Assembly: GCF_902148855.1 (NCBI RefSeq)
Contig: NC_043965.1
Span: 26,431,523-26,495,522 of the forward strand
Length of the DNA stretch: 64,000 nt
Origin: Sphaeramia orbicularis
Lineage: Eukaryota > Chordata > Actinopteri > Kurtiformes > Apogonidae
Direction: 5' to 3'
Shown here piece after piece: positions 13,156-26,265 of this stretch. A program made the translations under genes and the position numbers. Under the pieces are notes generated by a model. It was given only the letters and a program-made list of their open reading frames with translations. It did not search any database and was not told the DNA's origin. Positions within the stretch are counted from its first letter, which is position 1, and each line of letters begins with the position of its first letter.

Positions 13156-16100
13156 GCCCCTCATGTGGTACGCCAATCTGAGGCTACCAGCCAGGACAAA
13201 CAGAGGTCACCCAAATCCCCATGTAGGGCGAACAACCTCAGTGCTTTGAAGAGGAAGATTTGCCTCTGTCAGTGCACTTCTGGAGTCTGCAAATGTTTAC
13301 TTTGACGCCAAAGATTCTCAGTGGTACTTAGCCACTTGGCTCCAAACACAATAACACTGCAGATGCTGAATATATTCACTAAGTGAGCAATCAGTTGCAA
13401 AGTGGGCTGAAAATTACACTTATCCCCCCTGTGATGATATGCATAGAGAAATAAATCAGAGAGCAAGAGAAGGAGCAGAGGGGCAGAGGGGAGAAGTAGT
13501 ATCACCTGATCTGTCTTATCTTAAAAAAGCGACGGGATGTGTCACCTCAACTCTTCAGAAAAAGAGATAGAACCCTCCTGGCAGATTTTTATAGAAAAGA
13601 TTTCTGTGAAATGATTGCTAATCTATGCAAAAAAGCAATCAGTAACTCATTCATAATGCATGAGCAACGAGATACCAATTTTGCAACGCTTTCAGATTAT
13701 TAGATGTTATCGTGAATGCAGCAGATGAAATATGAACACTCCTACCTGTCCCATTGTAATTACACGGCTGCAGAGGTTTAGAGATACACTAGATGGGAGG
13801 AAAATGTGAAGAAAGACACATACAGACTGACAGACAGACAAGCGGATAGAACATCCATTACATCCGAGTGCAGATAGCTCTAGATGGGAATATTTGTTTC
13901 TAACAGCTTTATGTATCCATTTGTGCCATGATTTATCAACCTAAAAGCTGTGGTTTAAGTACATCTGGCTGACATTTTAATGGTCCATCAATCACATGGT
14001 GTCATGTGATAACATTTTGATTATCCTCCTCCCCTAGCATAAGAAAAAAACTGAATCCAATGAATTGGCTGCAATCCCAGGGAAATGATGAGAACCTATT
14101 TCTAATTCAAAGGAAGTTCAAAGTATGAATGTTAGATAAGCTGCTTCTCAAATTAATGCAAATCAAATTTCATTTAGGATATTTTTGTTCTGTATAGGCC
14201 CTAATGTACTGAATATATTTCTGTGCCAGTTTCTAAACTGCAGTTTAAAGCCTGACTGAAAAATAACCACCACAGCCTGGATTAAAGGCATCATATTTAT
14301 TGAATGCTATTGTTAGCAAAGTAAATTGTATTTCAAAACCAATATACATCATTAACTAATGTAAGAAATCTCATCCTGAATATTCAGAATAAAAAAAAAT
14401 TCTGGTAACCATGTACGTGATATTTTCTTTTACCACAACAGGAGAACAACAAGGATGAACTCTGAACATCGACTTTGAACCCCTGTGTTTTATCAGAGTG
14501 ATTTTTAACAGAACTGGTTCCATATGTAACAGAGACTGGCAGACTTGTGTTCCCTCCACTGTTTAAACATAAAACACCAAAGCATGACTTTTTAAGCTTC
14601 AGTGTTAACGTGTCTGGATTGCACCTGGAAGCCTTGTGAAAAGCGCTGACAGATTTCATACTTTCTACATTCGGAGCAAGTTCGACACAGGGGATTTCCT
14701 CTTAAAAAGGAGCATAGCAAGGATGAAGGGTGGTATAAAAATCAATGAGGCTTTTCAAAGGCAACAAGAAAAACCATCGCCTTAGCCTGCAATTAAACAA
14801 GAGAGCTCCTGGCACTGAGGGATGACGGAGTGTGTAGCAGGTGCCCTCTACTTCACAGAATCAATTACAGGATCAATACAATGACATGATACAATTCCAT
14901 GATGGAAAATAAAAAGGGCTGGGAGTCGCATTGTGTCGTGTGTTTCAGATGTTTACAATAATCCAGCTCAGACAGGTTCACACACTGCAGGCTTATTTCA
15001 TAAACATCAGTAAAACCTGACAACAGACCAAACAGATGAGACGTTGCTTGAAATGTTGTCTAATGAATTGTATAAGGCAGTGGGTTATTCATCGAGGGTT
15101 GGAATTCAGATAAATTAGAGTTTGCAAGATGATTATGCTGAGAATGATAAACAGGGTTGCAAATAAAAAATGGCTTAGATTAATTTCATCCATAAAACAT
15201 CACAAAACATTATACACTGTATAGGCAAATATGCTGGGACAATCACAACAGCTTGCAGCTTCTCATCCTCACTGATCTGAAATATGATAATAATAATTAT
15301 AATAATAATATAACATCGCAATAAAAATGTTCAACCAAAAAAGTTAGAGTTAAATAAACCAATAAAAATGACTATTTATGGCCAGAACATGACAAATATC
15401 TAAAACACATATACTGCTAAAAAGAAATTTAATCAATAAATAAAAAGTAAAAGTAAAGTAAAAAAACAATCTCTGAAGTATTTTGTGAGCATAGATGACA
15501 ATGTAAACAAAGCTAACTCAAAAGAGACATTGCAGTGATATTTATCACAATACAAAATTATATTTTACTGTTTGTCATTGTCATTTTATAGTGCCCTGTC
15601 AGTGATGAAACACCTGAATTCAATAATCCTCTTTACCTTTCCTCTTAAGGTGTATCTTGCAACATCAGTTGTGAAATAAAAATTCCAGGATCTACCCGTT
15701 TTTATGCATCTGCTTAAAATTTAATGGTTTGTGTTTAGCCTTTGACCTACCCCTCCATCACATTTCATGCAAATGGATGCAGTACTTTTTACAGGCAATT
15801 CCATTACTTCTCTGGTGAAGGTAATTAACCTAAATGTAAGACCAAGAAAAGAAGCATGGGCAAAATTAAGCTGAGTGAAAAACAATTAATAAGTAGTTAT
15901 TTTTAAGAATCTATTACCCACTTTACTCAGTTTACAAATAAAAAAAATTCCATTACTGTTTTTTTTTTTGTTGCTATTTTCTGCTATTTAATATTCAAAA
16001 TGATTCACAAATTAGTTGTCAAACTATCTGCCAGATGTATCATAAATAATGGTTGTGTGCAGCCCTAAGCAAAATATTTTCTGATTAATTGTCTTTTGAC

Positions 16101-17190
16101 AGATGAAGTGATAAAGTCTTTAAAACTAAATTAGACAAGAGTTTGTTTTGAGAGGCAACAAGCCAGAAAGAAACTCCTGAGGTTTGATTCTGACAATAAA
16201 ATTCCACATGTATTTTTTAAGAAAATCTTATGTCACATTGGATAAACAAGGGTATTATAAGGAGCTAAGACTAAAGGGACAATCCAACATTTCTCCCTAA
16301 AACTAAATCCTGTGACTTCTTTGACAGCACCCTTGTTCCCTGCTGTGTTAATCTGACCCTTAGTACTAACACCATCCGTCACCCCCCCTACACACACTGA
16401 AAGGGCAAACACCCCCCCACCCCCAGGAAGATCATACAGCCCATCATGACTGAGAGGAGCTCATGATGTTGACGTTGCCTCTGTCAGTTTGTCTGTGTGA
16501 ACACTGGGAGAGGACAGGCACACTGCATCCAAGGTCTTATTATGATCAAATTAACACAGGAAATTATCCACACGCAAAGGTTTAAACATCTGCCCAATCT
16601 GTGAGTGGATGTACCTGATGTAGGAAGGTTGTACGTGCATTTGAGCCCTGTTAGTAAAACCGTTGGCTATCAGCAACATGATATCTTGTCAGTCAGGTCT
16701 AATTCTGTATTCAAACTTAATGGCTCCTGACAAGCATTTCACCAGTCGACTGAAAAACCAGAGGGAAAGTGCCACAGCGAGCATGACCACTCAGCAAATT
16801 CACATTTAACATTTCATTCCTCCTGCCTGGACAAAATGAATTATACATCCTTGATTCTCCCACATTGATCCATCAGGACAAAACTCCCTAAACGTTAAAT
16901 GTTAAATGATTTGTGAGTCTCCCAGTTTCACCCCTGGGACGGCCCTCTGTTTCCACTGTATCTCTCCAATACCGACATTCTCCCTCTATCCTTGACCCCC
17001 TTTTCTGACTCCCTCTGTTATCTGAAATAATCTCAGGGCCTCCTTAGATTCTATTCATCAGAGCAGAAAGAAGTAGGCGCTGACATTGATAAAAAAAAAA
17101 AAAAATACCATCTGTGCCTTGCAGGGGTAAAAGGAGTGAGAGAGAATGAGACAGAAAAGAAAGAGGGGCTTCAAATGAAGCAGGCTCTGT
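13156..17190. other. Non-coding interval, nothing specific recognised
   Basis: AT-rich sequence with ATA/ATT-rich low-complexity patches (15285-15320, 15950-15970) and an A-run near 17091-17105. No exon series or family resemblance was found on either strand. Confidence 0.55.
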
Positions 17191-17400
17191 TGTCTCCCTC
17201 TTGTCCCCCCTCGTCAATGCCATTTCAATTGAAAAGCGCAGTGGTAATTAAATTCCAGCAGGGGTTAGGGGCAACTGTGCGGCGTGCTGACGGGGGGCTG
17301 CCCTGACATAAAGATGACACAATTCAAGAGGACAGAGGGGGCGCCGGGCGGAAAAGGAGGGAGGGTGACAAATGTCGTTTATTCACGTACACTGCCAGAC
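17190..17400. promoter_or_regulatory. Candidate conserved non-coding element
   Basis: A GC-balanced island in AT-rich surroundings. It contains CAATTG (17226-17231) and a GGTAATTAAATT homeodomain-like core (17243-17254), then a G-rich segment (17290-17365). It is non-coding in all frames by composition. Function is inferred from motif content only. Confidence 0.25.
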
Positions 17401-18660
17401 CCGTACTACTCAATCTTCATGACATTTACAAAATAGAAAATGAAATGGATATTCAAAACTCATGAATCCCACAATGACCTTTTCCCAAATCAGGGATATT
17501 CTAAACAGATCCGCTGTCTTTATCTGCGGCATTTTGTAATGCTTAGGAGGATGAGCGATTAGGTGGAGAAGAATTTGGGAAAGCTGCTGTGTGTGCGTAC
17601 GCATATGTGTCAGCACAAATGTGTGACTCACAGAAGGATGCTGGTTGTTGTTGATTCATATTACAGTGCCGCTAATCCAGAGGCTCCAGAGAGGCCACAC
17701 ACTCCTGCTGTCCCCTTCTCCTCATCCTCTGTTACCAAAAACAACCAGGCCAGTTCCTCATTAACAGAGAAAATTTACACAACTACTGATATATTCTAAA
17801 ATAAGAATACTCAAAACATTACTTATAAATTAAATTTGCTTTATTAAATATTATTAGTTAAAAAAATCACAGAAAAATATTTAGTTTTACTATTTAAGTT
17901 GTGTTAAATGCAAGCATAAGAAAAATACATTGCAGCTTTATACAGGATGTTGTTAAATCTGTCATTCATAACAATCAAGGTAAATATTTCCATATTTTCT
18001 ACATTGTTCCATATAGTGATTATCACTTGCTGCTGTCTCACCATCATCATTTGTAATTAATTAGTTATGTTCTTATTACTTTTATCTTAATTATTGTATT
18101 TTTTCATCCTACTGGACACGTTCATTCTAGTTGTTTTCCAACACTGTTACATATCACAGTCAGATGTGAGTAATTAATGGCTGACAATCATCTAATCCAC
18201 TAAAATAGATTAGATAGACAATATATATTTATTCTGCCACTGCCCACCTATCAAAATAAATTACATTTTCAGACCCTCTCCCCATTTATCCTGGGTTATT
18301 AAAAGCACTCATGTAACTCTAATGCCATCTACTGGACAAAATACTCAGTACAAGTAAACACATCCTTGAATATGTTTCAACCTGAAACACTTTATGAATT
18401 GTAATCTAATGCTTTCCTTGCAGGTAAAAAAATATATATTAGCGATTAATAGAGGCATTTCAATTATTTTTGCAGTTGTTGCCTTCTGCGAAAATCTGAA
18501 GTTCATTTCAAAAAGCTCTGTACATCTCTGCTCAGCGCAAATGTCCAGTCAGTGTTATGTAGCAGTTGAGCATATCTCAGACCATGACGCAAAACTAAAA
18601 AAAATAAGCCACATAAATAGCTGCTATGTCCCCCTGTTCAGTCAAGGCCTTGGATGAGAG
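17401..18660. other. Non-coding interval downstream of MVK, including its probable 3' UTR
   Basis: MVK is transcribed leftward and its stop codon is at 18661-18663, so its 3' UTR must occupy the right part of this stretch. No canonical minus-strand AATAAA (TTTATT on the plus strand) lies within about 400 bp of the stop. The nearest candidate is around 18225. No other gene was recognised. Confidence 0.45.
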
Positions 18661-21600
18661 TCAGTACTTGTTTAAAATCTCCAGAACTTCCTCCTTTACA
18701 GACACAGGTGAGTGCTGCTGGACACCAGGACCGCCGATACTCGTTTCCCAGCAGTCAAAGCCACAGTCTCTCAAATCCTGTGCTGTGCTTTGGACAACGA
18801 AGGAGTCGGTTTCTACAAAATAAACAAGTCCTGTTAAAACGTCGGCAATTACACAAAAGAAGAGGTGTTTTCAGTTTAATGGTACAACGGTTGTAAAGGC
18901 TGCTAAAGAATGGCGCTACGGTTTGATGAACATATTGCTTGTGTGGCTTTACATCCACGCTAATGTTACTACACATCTGGCTCACAAGTTAAACACAAAG
19001 ACTCTGAAATCTGAAGAAAGGTCCAACCAGATCTATTTGAAAATCACTGTAATTCAACAGATGGAAATTCTTGCTAATAAAACACATAAAAGAGCTTGTG
19101 GAAATCTATTTAGAGGATTTTAAACTTATTAAAATTCAGTGTGTTACAGGCTGCAGGCATAAACAAAACCTGAACTTGCAGGTTCTTTGCTCGTTGTTTG
19201 TTTTGTCAAAGAGATAATACAGTTTTCCCACAACCAGTTCTACAGTAGTCCCTGCACACCAAAGGACCTTTTTGTGCAGCTTCTCATCATATCCTGCCAC
19301 TCAAAATGTTTCAAACATGGAGGGTTTGAGAGAAACAGGGCATTTGTTGTCTGACATTTCATCAAACTGCCTTCGTCTTATTTGATTCATTATCAGATGA
19401 ATCCATGTGTTCATCCAGTATAGCTTCATCAGATAGGACATTTTCCATACATGCTTGAACCAAAAGGTAACTAATACAATTAACCACATCAGCTACATTC
19501 ATTTTCTTTATGCAAACATTTAATGCACAACATCATTACATAGAGTTTAAAGTGGAAGTACCTGGTCTCAGAAGTGTGATCCCACAGCCCCCTCCTCCAG
19601 CACCTGTTAACTTGCTGTGGAGCCCTCTGGCCAGCGTAACCCTGCAGAGTGTGTCCAGGGCAGGATGTCCCACTCCCATTACATTCAGGTGGTGCTGGTT
19701 GATGTCAATGAGCTCCTGTAAGTCATTCCATACACCTGTAATTCATACCTGTTGCACTTGGTAGCCAAAACCTTATTTGGATCTAATGACAGTTTACAGC
19801 CATTTGGAATATTTCAGCATCTTATTTGCATTTCATCATGTCACATTACTGACTTTTTCAACCTTTCCTTATCCTCTGAATTGTGAGAAAAATCAGCAAT
19901 TAAAATTAAGTTTCATTAAAACTGAAATGTGAAACAAAATCAAACAAAGGTTTTGTGTTGTTAGTTTTATAAACCAAATCACTATTAAAAATATTCAAAA
20001 TTAAATTCAATTAAATATTGAACATTAAGTGTTGAAATGTTACTAAACTCTCTATAGGTGGACGAAAACAATTGTGTCACAATCTTATACTACAATAATT
20101 ATCACTATCATAATACATAATTTTTCTTTTGGGTTTATTCAACTATACTATCATCTAAGGCACTTACAAATGTTATCATGAATGTTCTACCTCCAGATGT
20201 TCTGACAAAAGAATCCAATTTTTATGATGAAAACATTTTTAGCCATATCACCCAGCCCTTTGGACTTTTCAAAGTGTTACAAAAAACAGGAATTCGTTCA
20301 AAGAGTATAAGTCATTTCTAGCAAGGTAACAGGGTTTATAATGCTAGGTTTTACAATACATAGTGCTTTACACAATCTATTAATATTATGTACCTCTAGA
20401 ATATTGTAGTGTTCTCCAGTGATGGGCTCACAGGTCATTTCAGAGAGGACTCTCTCACAGGTGCAGGAAATGGCATCAACTGAGTCAAGAACAGGAATCA
20501 TGATCGTGGGAAACTACATCACCAGTAAACAGAAACAAAAGGAAATCAATTCAATCACAGCTCCTTCACAAACTCTATGAAGATTAAAAATGAAACAATG
20601 CATTTATGTACATATGTGTTAAAGAAAAACAGTTTGATGATGGATAAGGTGTACACAAATATGGATTAATAAATGGCACGTTTGACTTTGGTTTAGCTCG
20701 AGACTGATCACAACATTGCCACAACACCATCCAGGCCTATCTATGTCTGAGACAGAAATCTGCACACCTGCTGGTGTCACCAAGGCAACAGCACACAGGG
20801 GTGCTGCCTAAGAGTTTAATTTCAATATTTTATGAAAGCACTCAACGCCAGGCTCTGGAGTATCTGCCATGCAAAAGCACCGCCTATTATATTAATTACA
20901 GTGTCGGCAAGTAACACACGGGGGAGGAAGAAACCATTTAGTACCTTGTTAATTTTGTCCTTCACCCTGGCAACAAGTACCTTGGTGCTACGTGGTACTT
21001 TGGTGTTAGTGAGGAGGATTCTTAATAATGGCACCCTAAAGGAAAGCAGATAGAAGTCAATAAAAAGGAGATTGTACAGTCCTATTATTAATCTTTATTA
21101 ATCTTTTTTTATGTGTCTATTTTTAAATGAAAGCAAAATTAAGTGTCGGTACCTGCTCAGTGGTATTATTTTCCCAGCCAAAAATCTCAGCATGCCACCT
21201 ATATAACAGGAAATTGATAATCATTAAAATGATAATTATCCAATGATTATCAGCAGTGGTGGGAGATCACCTCTAGTGTTAAATGTGTTGTGTTTCTAAG
21301 GAGAGAACAGGAAAAATAACATTCTCATATTAACATATCTAAGTTTATTTTAGGCCTCACCCCATGTTCCAACAGCATTGTCGACTCCTGAAGGATTACC
21401 GTGGATGATCATCTCCCCTTGAAAAGCCCAACTGTTGATCAGCTCCAGGTCCTCCTGACACCACCTAGTATTACAAATCAAGTGCAAACTTTTACAACAG
21501 CCTTGTCTAAACTGCTAGATGCTTACCAAAACTACTTCTCTATAACCAAACTACAAAAGACAGTTAAGAAGAAACACTGAGTTGCATAATAAATTTCTGA

Positions 21601-24600
21601 TGACTGAACTATAGTCAACCAGACTTATTAAATAAAAAGATCTGCAGTAACATCAATATTCCATGATAATGTACAGTGTCAAAACATTAATAATTTATTT
21701 TGTGTGTAAAAACACAAGCTTTAATTATTTTTTAATTAATCTTAAGTGTCAGTTTAGTGTAGAACTCCAAAACAGTCATACTTGCAATTATTTCAAGGTA
21801 GCAAAAATTCAGGATTTCGATTTAATGGCGTTAAAAAAATAAGTGCAAGCATGCTTATTCTCTGACTTTAAAACAAACACTGTGGACTAAAATAACTGCA
21901 TCAGCACCTTGCAATGAGTTAGTCGACATATTATGACAAGCTTTTAGATGAGCTGCCGTGCCAGCAGCTCTGTGAGGTTATACCTAAGGAAGGATAATGC
22001 TAATTTGTGTTTGTTAAGTGCTAAAGTCAGCACATGAAGTAAATTCAGATATGTGACTTAATCTACTTTTTATTTCTTTGTCATTTGTACATTTAATCAA
22101 ACCCCAATTCTTCTGTTCTTTAAAAGATGGAGCCATACACAAATTGCATAAAGAGCTGCTGATGGCCAGCACCTTCCTGTGTTATGCTATTACCTTGTTT
22201 CGATTATTACCTGGCAGTGTGATCCCACTCTTTGAGAGGCGCTGGAATGGCTCCACTGGCACAGAGTAGAGCAGCAGATAAACACACAGAGTAGGCAGCA
22301 CTGGATCCAAGTCCTGCTCCCGTCGGCAACTCAGACCACACAGACACTGTCATGCTGGGCAGTTCACTAAGAGTATACAGGGTGGGGAAGCAAAATTTAC
22401 AATATTTTGAGGCAGGGATTGAAAGACAGTGTATGACCAATTAGTTTATTGAAAGTCATGAGAATTTATCTGCCACAAGAAAATTTACATAATAGAAAAT
22501 GTTTTTATTCTGTGTCCTCCTTCTTTCTCAATAACTGCCTTCACACGCTTCCTGAAACTTGCGCAAGTGTTCCTCAAATATTTGGGTGACAACTTCTCCC
22601 ATTCTTCTTTAATAGTATCTTCCAGACTTTCTCGTAATAGTTTTGCTCATAGTCATTCTCTTCTTTACATTATAAACAGTCTTTATGGACACTCCAACTA
22701 TTTTTGAAATCTCCTTTGGTGTGACGAGTGCATTCAGCAAATCACACACTCTTTGACATTTGCTTTCCTGATTACTCATATGGGCAAAAGTTTCTGAAAA
22801 GGTATGGATAATAGTGTTAGGTATGATTATGACATCAATCTATGTTTGGTTTCAAAACAATTGACGTAGTGCCTGCTGAGAAAAAACAACTAAATGTTCA
22901 TTGTAAATTTTGCTTCCCCACCCTGTATACCATAAACAATGAGCTTCACTTATGATGTACACACATTTAGATTATTTGTAGATTTTTTTTTCCAACAGAT
23001 AATAAATACCATAAAACTATTTACAACCAAAGTCATAATGGTTTGTTGCAGCAAACAAAATTAACAAAAGCCAACACTTTATTTGAGCTCTTAAGGTTAA
23101 AATTAAAAATACCTAGACATCCAATGAAAAAGTAATTAGTTTGACAAATCACAGCTCCTAGTCCATTATTGGTCTGGTGGGCTTCCTTGTCAGCACTTCC
23201 ACTCTTGCAAAAAGTGCATAATGTATAGTAATGTATATACTGAATGCTACAGAGCCGTGCTTGACACTGCTGTCAATGTCTGTCAGTGAAGCTGCTTTTG
23301 GGCAGACAGGAGAATACTCTAAACTAATTGTCCAGCTCTTCTCTCAAGGGAAAAGCACATCCAGACTTGTTAAAGGCTGCAGTGTGGCCCAGTGCCAGAC
23401 TCTCATTAGTAGCCATGCTGTCAGAACCCATCACCTTTCTCAGACACGCCAGCCCCATGTCAGCGCCGATTAAACCTCTGACAACTCACAACTCTAATGT
23501 TCCTGAGCATCTTCCCTGTTCACAACTGCAGCAGTTGCTAAAACTAACATCCTGCCTTTCTGTCTCTCTCACTTTATCTTCATTTCAAAGTGGAATGTGT
23601 TTGTGTTTTACATGCAGTAAAATGACCAGTTCCCTCCACAGCACATCAACCAGATGTACATTTCTCAAAAATATAAATGATATAACCAAAAGGAATAGAG
23701 GTATTTTATGGCTAAACCTGGATAAACATGTGACTATTTGACAGCCATAAGTCAGATGCTCCATAGGCATAAATCTTGAGAGGCAAATAAACCGAGCAGC
23801 TTATAAACTTGTGGCTCATTTGTGAAACTGATTATGTAAACATGAATAAGCTACTTTACATTTTATTACTTATATCATATTTATTTTCTAAACACTAAAA
23901 AAGATTTCATTAATTAGTCACTCAATCAAATAAAATTTGTCAGTATGTTTTAATCTTAATAATTCCTTTACCAGCCTTCTTGTGCTCAAAAAACCAGCCA
24001 ACTAAGACAGCAAACCATAAGAATCCTGAAAAGGATTTGACAAATGCTCCCTATAAGCAACTTGCGTGTGCACATATCTGTCATATATTCAGTTGTTTTT
24101 GAAAAACCTTTATCATTTGGTCTATGTTTTATCAGCCAGTTATCTAAATGTGAAAACTAAAATTTTGAAAAAAATGACAGTAGCTTCTCACCCAGATCCA
24201 AATATGGACATATAGATGTAGAGGAAGGATAATGTGGCCATGTTGCGAGTATCCAAGTTTCCATTTGTTACACCAACAAATTCACGTAGTCTCCTAACAA
24301 GTTCAGCATCCAGAAGTTTCCCCTCCTCCCTCCTGCCTGATAAAAAAAATACATCAACAGTCAAATCTCCGACAGAAAGTAATAGTTGAAATGAAAAGAC
24401 AGTAAATGTCTCAAGTGTAACTGCACTAACCAGAAATAGCACAAAATGTAATAATTTGCATTCACAATATTTGTCATCATCAAGTTTAACCTAGTTAAAG
24501 TTCCTCTCCAAAAACAACGCAAGATTGCTTTTATTCAATTACAGTTGAATTTTGATAGAGAGCAACATTGCTGAAACTTAATTAATAGGACGTAAACAGA

Positions 24601-25751
24601 CAGCATCCTGAGGATGATATTTCAAACTGTTTTCTTAAATGTTGGAAAAGCTTCTAATAACTAAAACTTTCTTGTTAAAATTATTTTCAGGACCCAAAAT
24701 GGATCACAGAGCAATCTTGGTTGGGTGATCAATTGTCAGAGTAGAATCATAACTATAATATAATATAAAGAATGTGAAATAATTTTTAGAATTAATAAAG
24801 AAGAAGTGTGTGTCCTCTGGAGGAGTTCCCAAAAGTAGACAACATGTGAAAAGCCTCAGTTGTAAAGATGTGACAAAAACTATGTAAATGGCATAACAAG
24901 ACATAACAAGAGGACAACAACGTAAGAGACATATCAGGACAAAATATAAATAAAATGAAAAGTTAACAAGTTGGCAAAAAAACAAACAAACAAATGACAC
25001 AAACACATGCATTTAATTCAATATTATTTTAGTGATGGAGGGCAGTAAAGAAGTAGACATCACAATTCATGGCATGTGTTTGTAAATCTGGACCCCACAA
25101 AGTACTTTTTTCCTACAATAGAGGTATTAAAGATCACTGTCTTGTGCGCCGAGTCTTACCACCAGAGTCAGAAATGAGCCGTTTCAGTTCATTTGAGTCC
25201 CAGCAGAGGAATGTGTCGATATTTGGAAGGTTGATGCTAACTTTACCATTAGTAGTGGCTTTCAGCTGTAAATATGATCTGAGGTTTAAACTGACAGCAA
25301 GAGCAACCTGTAAATGAGGAAAAACAGACAATATTAAGACACACTTTTTTCAGATTTGAGGCCATACTCTCAAAATAAAAGATGCTATAAGATCGTTATA
25401 ACCAGTCGGTCCTTTGTTGATGCATGGCATTGTTTTGTAATTATTTAATATGCATCTCCAACTTTGCAAGCAGTCACTGGCCTCTGTAGCTCACCTCAGA
25501 ATAAAAGCAGTAATTTGTAATGTGTGACAGATACCTTATCTAAGACCTACGATCTATGAGATTTTTAGGAAACTAGCCATGCATCCTCTTTTCATGTCAC
25601 TGACATGTCCAGCTTCATCATAAATGTTAGAAATCAGCTTTCCCCCAGTCATTCTACTTAAGTCTTCAGTTACCTTTCCGTGCACGACTGCATGCTCTCC
25701 GTGGAGTATGGCCTTTCCAGGAGCAGATACGATGCAATCCCTCACTTGCAT
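18661..25751 (-). CDS. mvk: Mevalonate kinase, 10 coding exons, about 397 aa
   Basis: MVK phosphorylates mevalonate with ATP to 5-phosphomevalonate in the isoprenoid/sterol pathway. Coding exons in transcript order: 25751-25674, 25307-25160, 24336-24192, 22366-22211, 21464-21361, 21198-21153, 21035-20945, 20513-20394, 19715-19562 and 18812-18661. They sum to 1194 nt, giving 397 aa (human 396). The protein starts [20 protein letters not shown], with the substrate-loop Lys at position 13. The GHMP ATP loop [11 protein letters not shown] puts Ser at 146. [13 protein letters not shown] places Glu193 and Asp204 at exactly the human active-site numbers, and [12 protein letters not shown] near the C terminus is the third GHMP motif. 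All introns are GT/AG. The start was chosen because the family N terminus begins at this ATG and the frame opens into the conserved APGK. It is divergently paired with MMAB. A Tc1/mariner-type element lies against the acceptor of the exon ending at 22366. The gene looks fully functional. Confidence 0.97.
22378..22925 (-). mobile_element. Internally deleted Tc1/mariner-type DNA transposon (548 bp) in MVK intron
   Basis: Perfect 26-bp terminal inverted repeats (22378-22403 and 22900-22925, beginning CAGGGTGGGGAAGC) are flanked by TA duplications (22376-22377, 22926-22927). On the minus strand, 22779-22609 keeps a 56-codon frame starting MSNQESKCQ with '[19 protein letters not shown]', a helix-turn-helix DNA-binding domain like the N terminus of Tc1/mariner transposases. 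After it, sequence resembling a transposase interior ('[19 protein letters not shown]') appears in another frame, and the DDE catalytic core is absent. It is therefore a non-autonomous deletion derivative. The identical TIRs suggest a fairly recent insertion. Confidence 0.9.
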
Positions 25752-26265
25752 TTCCGCACAGTAAAAAACGTGTCAAAGTAGAACTGACCAGTGACTGGAT
25801 CCAGTGATACAACAGTGTTATTATTAGCTATATCAGCAACTTTAAGCTAACACTAATCCCCTGAATCAGTAACGGACAGTCCACAGCTATGCTCCACTGC
25901 TGTGGGCTTCTCAGAACGGCTTGATGAGTATTTAAGGATCACAACAACCAGTAAGTGACTAAATAAACCAAACCTCTGCGGTCAGTCTCTTTTCAACACG
26001 GCGTGATCAAACCATGTTATTAACACAGATGACACTTAGCAGGAGGGACGGACCAGGGATAGGTTTGGCCTTCAGTATCCAATCAGCGCAGTAGCTCGGT
26101 GCACAGATAATCATTTGACCAATTGGCGTCCAGTACTCTCCCACCACACAATGAGTTGACCAATCGTGCCACAAAAAGAAACGCCCACAAACTACGGTCA
26201 CTGCCGAGGGACTAAAATGATATTTTACTACCGTTCACCTTCAACTGCTAGCTTGTAGCTTTAAC
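25752..26265. promoter_or_regulatory. Bidirectional MVK/MMAB promoter with three phased CCAAT boxes
   Basis: The two divergent start codons are 514 bp apart. CCAAT boxes lie at 26079-26083, 26119-26123 (overlapping an inverted copy at 26122-26126) and 26160-26164, a spacing of 40-41 bp, with no TATA box in between. Between the second and third boxes, CTCTCCCACCAC (26136-26147) weakly resembles a sterol regulatory element. In mammals MVK and MMAB share a bidirectional promoter driven by SREBP-2, which works together with NF-Y bound at CCAAT. Assigning these sites to those factors is inference. Confidence 0.75.

Noticed and set aside
1-18660. Possible FAM222A or TRPV4 exons, expected from human synteny
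   Set aside because: No ankyrin repeats, channel segments or FAM222A-like sequence seen in any frame.
24704-25012. 102-codon Phe/Cys/Leu-rich frame inside MVK
   Set aside because: Lies wholly in an MVK intron; AT-rich sequence read as hydrophobic residues.
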